Source of the DNA: Candidatus Caldarchaeum subterraneum
GTDB taxonomy: Archaea > Thermoproteota > Nitrososphaeria_A > Caldarchaeales > Caldarchaeaceae
Length of the DNA stretch: 64,000 nucleotides
Reading direction: 5' to 3'
Assembly: GCA_000270325.1 (NCBI GenBank)
Contig: BA000048.1
Location: forward strand, 764,800 to 828,799
Part shown: piece by piece, positions 60,877 to 64,000 of the stretch
Numbering within the stretch: the stretch's first letter is position 1
How the letters are laid out: the number at the start of each line of letters is the position of its first letter
Notes under the pieces: generated by a model
What the model saw: the letters and a program-made list of their open reading frames with translations, nothing else
The model's database searches: none
Told to the model about the DNA's origin: nothing
Program-made: the position numbers and the translations under genes

Positions 60877-61236
60877 ATGACATCTATTGTAACTGTGCGC
60901 CTGTCCAAGCCTGACCTGAAAAGGATTGAAGAATTAAGGAGAGTGGAAAATGTTGACCGTTCCACTCTAATCAAAATGTTTATTGACGAGGGAGTGAGGA
61001 AAAGGGTTGTTGACCTTTATCGACAGGAGAAGTTGACGGTAGGGCGTGCGGCGGAGATTCTGGGAGTTTCGTTACGTGAATTCTTGGAAATTTTGGAAAA
61101 GGAGGGTGTCCCTGTTAACTGGGACATTGCAGGTATTCGGGAATATATGAGGGATAAAAATTTGAAACGCTTTGAAAGGTGGTGGTGGACAAACACTCTT
61201 CTTAACGATGAAGAAATACAATACAAAGCAGAGTAG
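60877..61236 (+). CDS. UPF0175-like antitoxin with N-terminal ribbon-helix-helix
   Basis: A 119-residue protein. The N-terminus (VTVRLSKPDLKRIEELRRVE) looks like a ribbon-helix-helix DNA-binding unit. The middle (YRQEKLTVGRAAEILGVSLREFLEIL) is the UPF0175 helix-turn-helix. The C-terminal 30 residues are unusual and Trp-rich. TTTATGT at 60847-60853 is centred 27 nt before the ATG at 60877. It lies 8 nt before a DUF3368 PIN-like gene, a known toxin-antitoxin pairing. Confidence 0.85.
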   Translation: MTSIVTVRLSKPDLKRIEELRRVENVDRSTLIKMFIDEGVRKRVVDLYRQEKLTVGRAAEILGVSLREFLEILEKEGVPVNWDIAGIREYMRDKNLKRFERWWWTNTLLNDEEIQYKAE

Positions 61237-61244
61237 GGAGTAGT

Positions 61245-61772
61245 TTGCCGAGTGCGGTTTCTGACGCTGGACCGCTTATTCACTTGGCCCAGATAAACAA
61301 GCTACATCTTCTAAAGATGCTCTACAATCAAGCAGTCATTACTCCACGAGTGAAAAGAGAAGCCTACGACATGGGGGCGAAACATGGACATGCTGACGCC
61401 ACAATAGGGAAAGCAATAGAAGATGGTTGGATAAAGGTAGAAAAGTTACAAAAACAGCTAATTTCATCCTCCAAAAAATTAGCGAGTAAGGAGAAAATTT
61501 CACAAGCTGATGCCGAAACGCTTCTTTTGGCTAAAGAGAAAAAGGCAGAAATTCTTGTTGATGAAAAAGCCCTCTCGAATATTGCACGGCTGCACGGATT
61601 AAGGGTCTGGAGCACTTCAATTCTGCTGGAGGCCTTAAGTCGGGGATATATTGAAGTCTCAGACATTGAGGCAGCTATAAGACAACTCGACGAGAAAAGG
61701 CATAAACTAAAACGCGAACATGTTGAACAAATTCTAGAAGTAGCCAAAACTATAGCTTGTAGACGAAAGTAA
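61245..61772 (+). CDS. DUF3368 PIN-like toxin
   Basis: A 175-residue PIN-fold ribonuclease-like protein. The acidic residues are visible in SDAGPLIHLAQINKLHLL (Asp), the TPRVKREAYD segment (Glu), QADAETLLLAKEK (Asp/Glu) and ILVDEKALSNIAR (Asp). It is the likely toxin of the UPF0175 partner, cleaving RNA when free. The C-terminal helical tail is Lys/Arg-rich. This pair is noticeably more AT-rich than its neighbours. Confidence 0.87.
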   Translation: MPSAVSDAGPLIHLAQINKLHLLKMLYNQAVITPRVKREAYDMGAKHGHADATIGKAIEDGWIKVEKLQKQLISSSKKLASKEKISQADAETLLLAKEKKAEILVDEKALSNIARLHGLRVWSTSILLEALSRGYIEVSDIEAAIRQLDEKRHKLKREHVEQILEVAKTIACRRK

Positions 61773-61780
61773 AAAGGAAA

Positions 61781-64000
61781 TCATGACCATCTTCTTCTGA
61801 TTATTTTTGAGGTTTCGACGGTGAGGTAGACGAATAGAGCGCCTCCGATTATCCAGACGAGGTCTGCTGTGGTGGGTGTTGTGAGGCTTAGGAGCTGGGC
61901 TGCTCCAGGTATTGTGAGTATGGCCATGATGAGCGTTATTTCCCATGCGATGGAAATGAGTAGCCATTTGTGTGGTTTTGCTTCAAAGTTTGTGTACACG
62001 AGGGAGCGGCAGCTCAGGGCCAGCACAAGCTCATTGGCGATGAACATGAGGAAAAGCCTTGTTCTCGCGTGTTCCACCCCCTCGGGAACAGCTGCCACAT
62101 AGCCTATGAGGTAGAGGGGCGTGGTCACAGCAACGGCTGTGACAAGCATGGCTACCACTTCTCTGTTGAAGACGGGCTCGTTCTTCGGTGTCGGTTTTCG
62201 TTTCATGATGTCAGGGTCGGGTGGAGCAAAACCCAGCGCTATTGCAGGTAGCCCGTCGGTGGCGAGGTTGATGTAGAGTATGTGGACGGGGAGAAGCGGC
62301 AAAGTGTCTTCACCCCTCAGCCCCAGCAGCTCCGCGATGAATAGAGCCACCGCCGTTATCACAATGACTTCTACGAGGTTTGCTTTGAGAAGATAGGTGA
62401 GATATTTCCGGACGTTTCCATAAATCCATCGGCCAAGCTCCACGGCTTTCACGATTGTCGCGAAGTTGTCGTCTGCGAGCATGATGTCCGAGGCTTCTTT
62501 CGCAACATCTGTACCGGTTATGCCCATCGAGACCCCTATGTCGGCTCTCTTCAGGGCGGGTGCATCGTTTACGCCGTCCCCTGTCATGGCGACGACGTAT
62601 CCTTTCCTCTTCCATGCCTCAACAATCCTCAATTTATGAAGGGGTGAGATGCGTGCGTAGACGACCACGTGTTCAACTATGTTGTCCAACTCCTTGTCAG
62701 AGAGCTTGTCGAGCTCCTCGCCTGTTAGAACCATGTCCCCCTCCTTCATTATGCCGACTTCACGTGCAACCGCCACAGCCGTGAGCTTGTGGTCTCCCGT
62801 GACCATCACCGTCCTGATGCCTGCTTCATGGGCCTTCTTCACAGCGTCGTAGACCTCGGGCCTCGGCGGGTCCATCATCCCAACCAACCCCAAGAAAACA
62901 AACCCCTTCTCCTCGAAATCATTATCTGCGTCAGGTTTATGGGCCAACGCCAGCACACGTAAACCCGAAGAGGCCATCTGCTCAGCAACAGAAAGAATCC
63001 TAGCTCTCGTCTGTTCGTCAAGACTATGCTTCTCTCCGTTATTGTAGACGATGTCGCACTTGGGTAGGACAACCTCGACCGCGCCCTTCATGTATCCTGC
63101 CACGTCGCCGCTCTGTGTTTTGTGGAAAGTTGTCATCATTTTCCGCTCTGAAGTGAATGGAATCTCATGGAGGCGTGGATGTGTTTTCCTCAGCGCTTCG
63201 AAATCCCAGCCAAGCCTCTTCGCCAGCAGAATCAAGGCCCCTTCTGTTGGGTCGCCTCTAACGGTCTCCCGTCCATTAACAATCTCGACCACGGCGTCGT
63301 TGCAGAGGACGCTCGTGTCCATGAGTAGTTTGAGGGTTGTCGAAGGTTTTTCCAACGTGTCTACGTCGATGAGCTGGTCGTCTACGTAGACTTTTCTGAC
63401 CGTCATTTGGTTGGTTGTGAGAGTACCTGTTTTGTCGAAGCAGATGACCTGTGTGGAGCCGAGTGTCTCCACCGCAGGCAGTCTTCTGACGAGGGCGTTT
63501 CTCCTAGCCATTATGCCTGTTCCGATGGCGAGGGTGCCTGTCACAATGCCGGGAAGGGCTTCGGGAACCACCGCCACAGCGAGAGCCACGGCGAAGAGCA
63601 GAACCTCGATTATGAAGTTGAGTGAAAAATCTCCCGACGCCAGCTCGCGGAAAAGCTCCACCGCGAAGATAACCACTATCGCGGCCGCGGCTATTACTGC
63701 GAACTTTTTTCCAATCTCATCCATTCTCCTCTCGAGAGGTGTTTTCTCCTCCTCTATCACAGTTGTAGCGGCCGCTATTTTGCCGAACTCTGTCCGCTGC
63801 CCGGTCGCCACCACGACGCCTTTTCCACGGCCGTATGTCACTATTGTACCGGCAAACGCCATGTTTACTCTGTCGCCCAGTGCAAGGTCCCGCGGCAGAG
63901 GGTCAATCTTTTTCTGCACAGGTGATGACTCACCCGTCAACGCGGCCTCGTTTGTCTGAAGGTTGATTGACTCAATCACACGGAGGTCCGCTGCAATTTT
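61781..64000 (-). CDS. P-type cation ATPase (calcium/PMCA-SERCA type), N-terminus beyond the window
   Basis: At least 739 residues of a P2-type ATPase. From the window edge: actuator domain with TNEAALTGES, helices M3-M4 with VVPEALPGIV (ion-binding PEALP), the phosphorylation motif ICFDKTGTLTTN, nucleotide domain with KGAVEVVLP, hinge MTGDGVNDAPALKRADIGV, and helices M5-M10 with NLATDGLPAIALGF. The C-terminus ends TSKIIRRRWS. The frame stays open to 64000, so the first part of the gene lies outside. It exports Ca2+ or another cation. Confidence 0.95.
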   Translation of the reverse strand, partial: KIAADLRVIESINLQTNEAALTGESSPVQKKIDPLPRDLALGDRVNMAFAGTIVTYGRGKGVVVATGQRTEFGKIAAATTVIEEEKTPLERRMDEIGKKFAVIAAAAIVVIFAVELFRELASGDFSLNFIIEVLLFAVALAVAVVPEALPGIVTGTLAIGTGIMARRNALVRRLPAVETLGSTQVICFDKTGTLTTNQMTVRKVYVDDQLIDVDTLEKPSTTLKLLMDTSVLCNDAVVEIVNGRETVRGDPTEGALILLAKRLGWDFEALRKTHPRLHEIPFTSERKMMTTFHKTQSGDVAGYMKGAVEVVLPKCDIVYNNGEKHSLDEQTRARILSVAEQMASSGLRVLALAHKPDADNDFEEKGFVFLGLVGMMDPPRPEVYDAVKKAHEAGIRTVMVTGDHKLTAVAVAREVGIMKEGDMVLTGEELDKLSDKELDNIVEHVVVYARISPLHKLRIVEAWKRKGYVVAMTGDGVNDAPALKRADIGVSMGITGTDVAKEASDIMLADDNFATIVKAVELGRWIYGNVRKYLTYLLKANLVEVIVITAVALFIAELLGLRGEDTLPLLPVHILYINLATDGLPAIALGFAPPDPDIMKRKPTPKNEPVFNREVVAMLVTAVAVTTPLYLIGYVAAVPEGVEHARTRLFLMFIANELVLALSCRSLVYTNFEAKPHKWLLISIAWEITLIMAILTIPGAAQLLSLTTPTTADLVWIIGGALFVYLTVETSKIIRRRWS

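Noticed and set aside
1-64000. Search for a ubiquitin-like modifier operon, as known in Caldiarchaeum
   Set aside because: No ubiquitin-fold, E1-like, E2-conjugating or RING gene was found. The E1/E2 genes here belong to 2-oxoacid dehydrogenase.

Overview
The window is 64 kb of densely packed archaeal chromosome. Archaeal information-processing genes are spread across it: ribosomal proteins S17e and L10e, FEN-1, RadA, CDC48, topoisomerase VI subunit B, HerA-NurA, GatD/GatE, an Sm-like protein, a PDCD5-like protein and Trm5. A eukaryote-type topoisomerase IB, a marker of the Thaumarchaeota/Aigarchaeota branch, together with protoglobin and sulfur-handling genes, suggests a thermophilic Aigarchaeota (Caldiarchaeum-like) or basal Nitrososphaeria genome. 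That placement is inferred from gene content, not from a tree. Many genes have a TATA-like box about 25-30 nt before an ATG, GTG or TTG, so leaderless transcripts and non-ATG starts look common. Several starts below were chosen on that basis.

Layout: 0-3.5 kb holds a one-domain lipoyl protein beside E1-alpha and E1-beta of a 2-oxoacid dehydrogenase. 3.6-18 kb holds an NDP-sugar epimerase and glycosyltransferase, S17e, a Thr-rich surface protein, FEN-1, CDC48, an ECF S-component, RadA, pyruvate kinase, a 3-hydroxyacyl-CoA dehydrogenase, a luciferase-like oxidoreductase and an ABC exporter. 18-19.5 kb is a small accessory patch: a HEPN/MNT pair and a twice-frameshifted PD-(D/E)XK gene. 19.5-25 kb is branched-chain amino acid synthesis (leuD; leuA-ilvB-ilvN-ilvC). 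25-29 kb has top6B, an archaeal ATPase with a striking tandem palindrome in its promoter, and 6-phosphogluconate dehydrogenase. 29-31.6 kb is a sulfur operon (dsrE2-tusA-SQR-arsR).

31.6-43.9 kb contains TopoIB, an Sm protein, an anion permease, Trm5, a cupredoxin, hisD, two DNA glycosylases, a peroxiredoxin, an SCP2 protein, a phospholipid synthase, TrmO, GcvH and an M20 deacylase. 44-47.8 kb has an aminotransferase and a tandem-HxlR/AbrB operon divergent from protoglobin. 47.8-64 kb has the PDCD5-like gene, a frameshifted tldD, L10e, RNase HI, a free-standing E2 catalytic domain, two purP paralogues, herA-nurA, gatD-gatE, UMP kinase, a UPF0175/DUF3368 toxin-antitoxin pair and a P-type ATPase cut by the window edge.

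The most notable points are: an E2 component split into a lipoyl-domain gene at 1.2 kb and a catalytic-domain gene at 51 kb; rps17e whose only sensible start is CTG; palindromic promoter elements at the ATPase, radA, hisD and protoglobin genes; a protoglobin paired with a duplicated HxlR regulator; a cupredoxin with Gln in place of the Met ligand; and frameshifts in tldD and in a nuclease gene. I found no tRNA, rRNA, CRISPR array or insertion sequence. No gene-free stretch exceeds about 230 nt.
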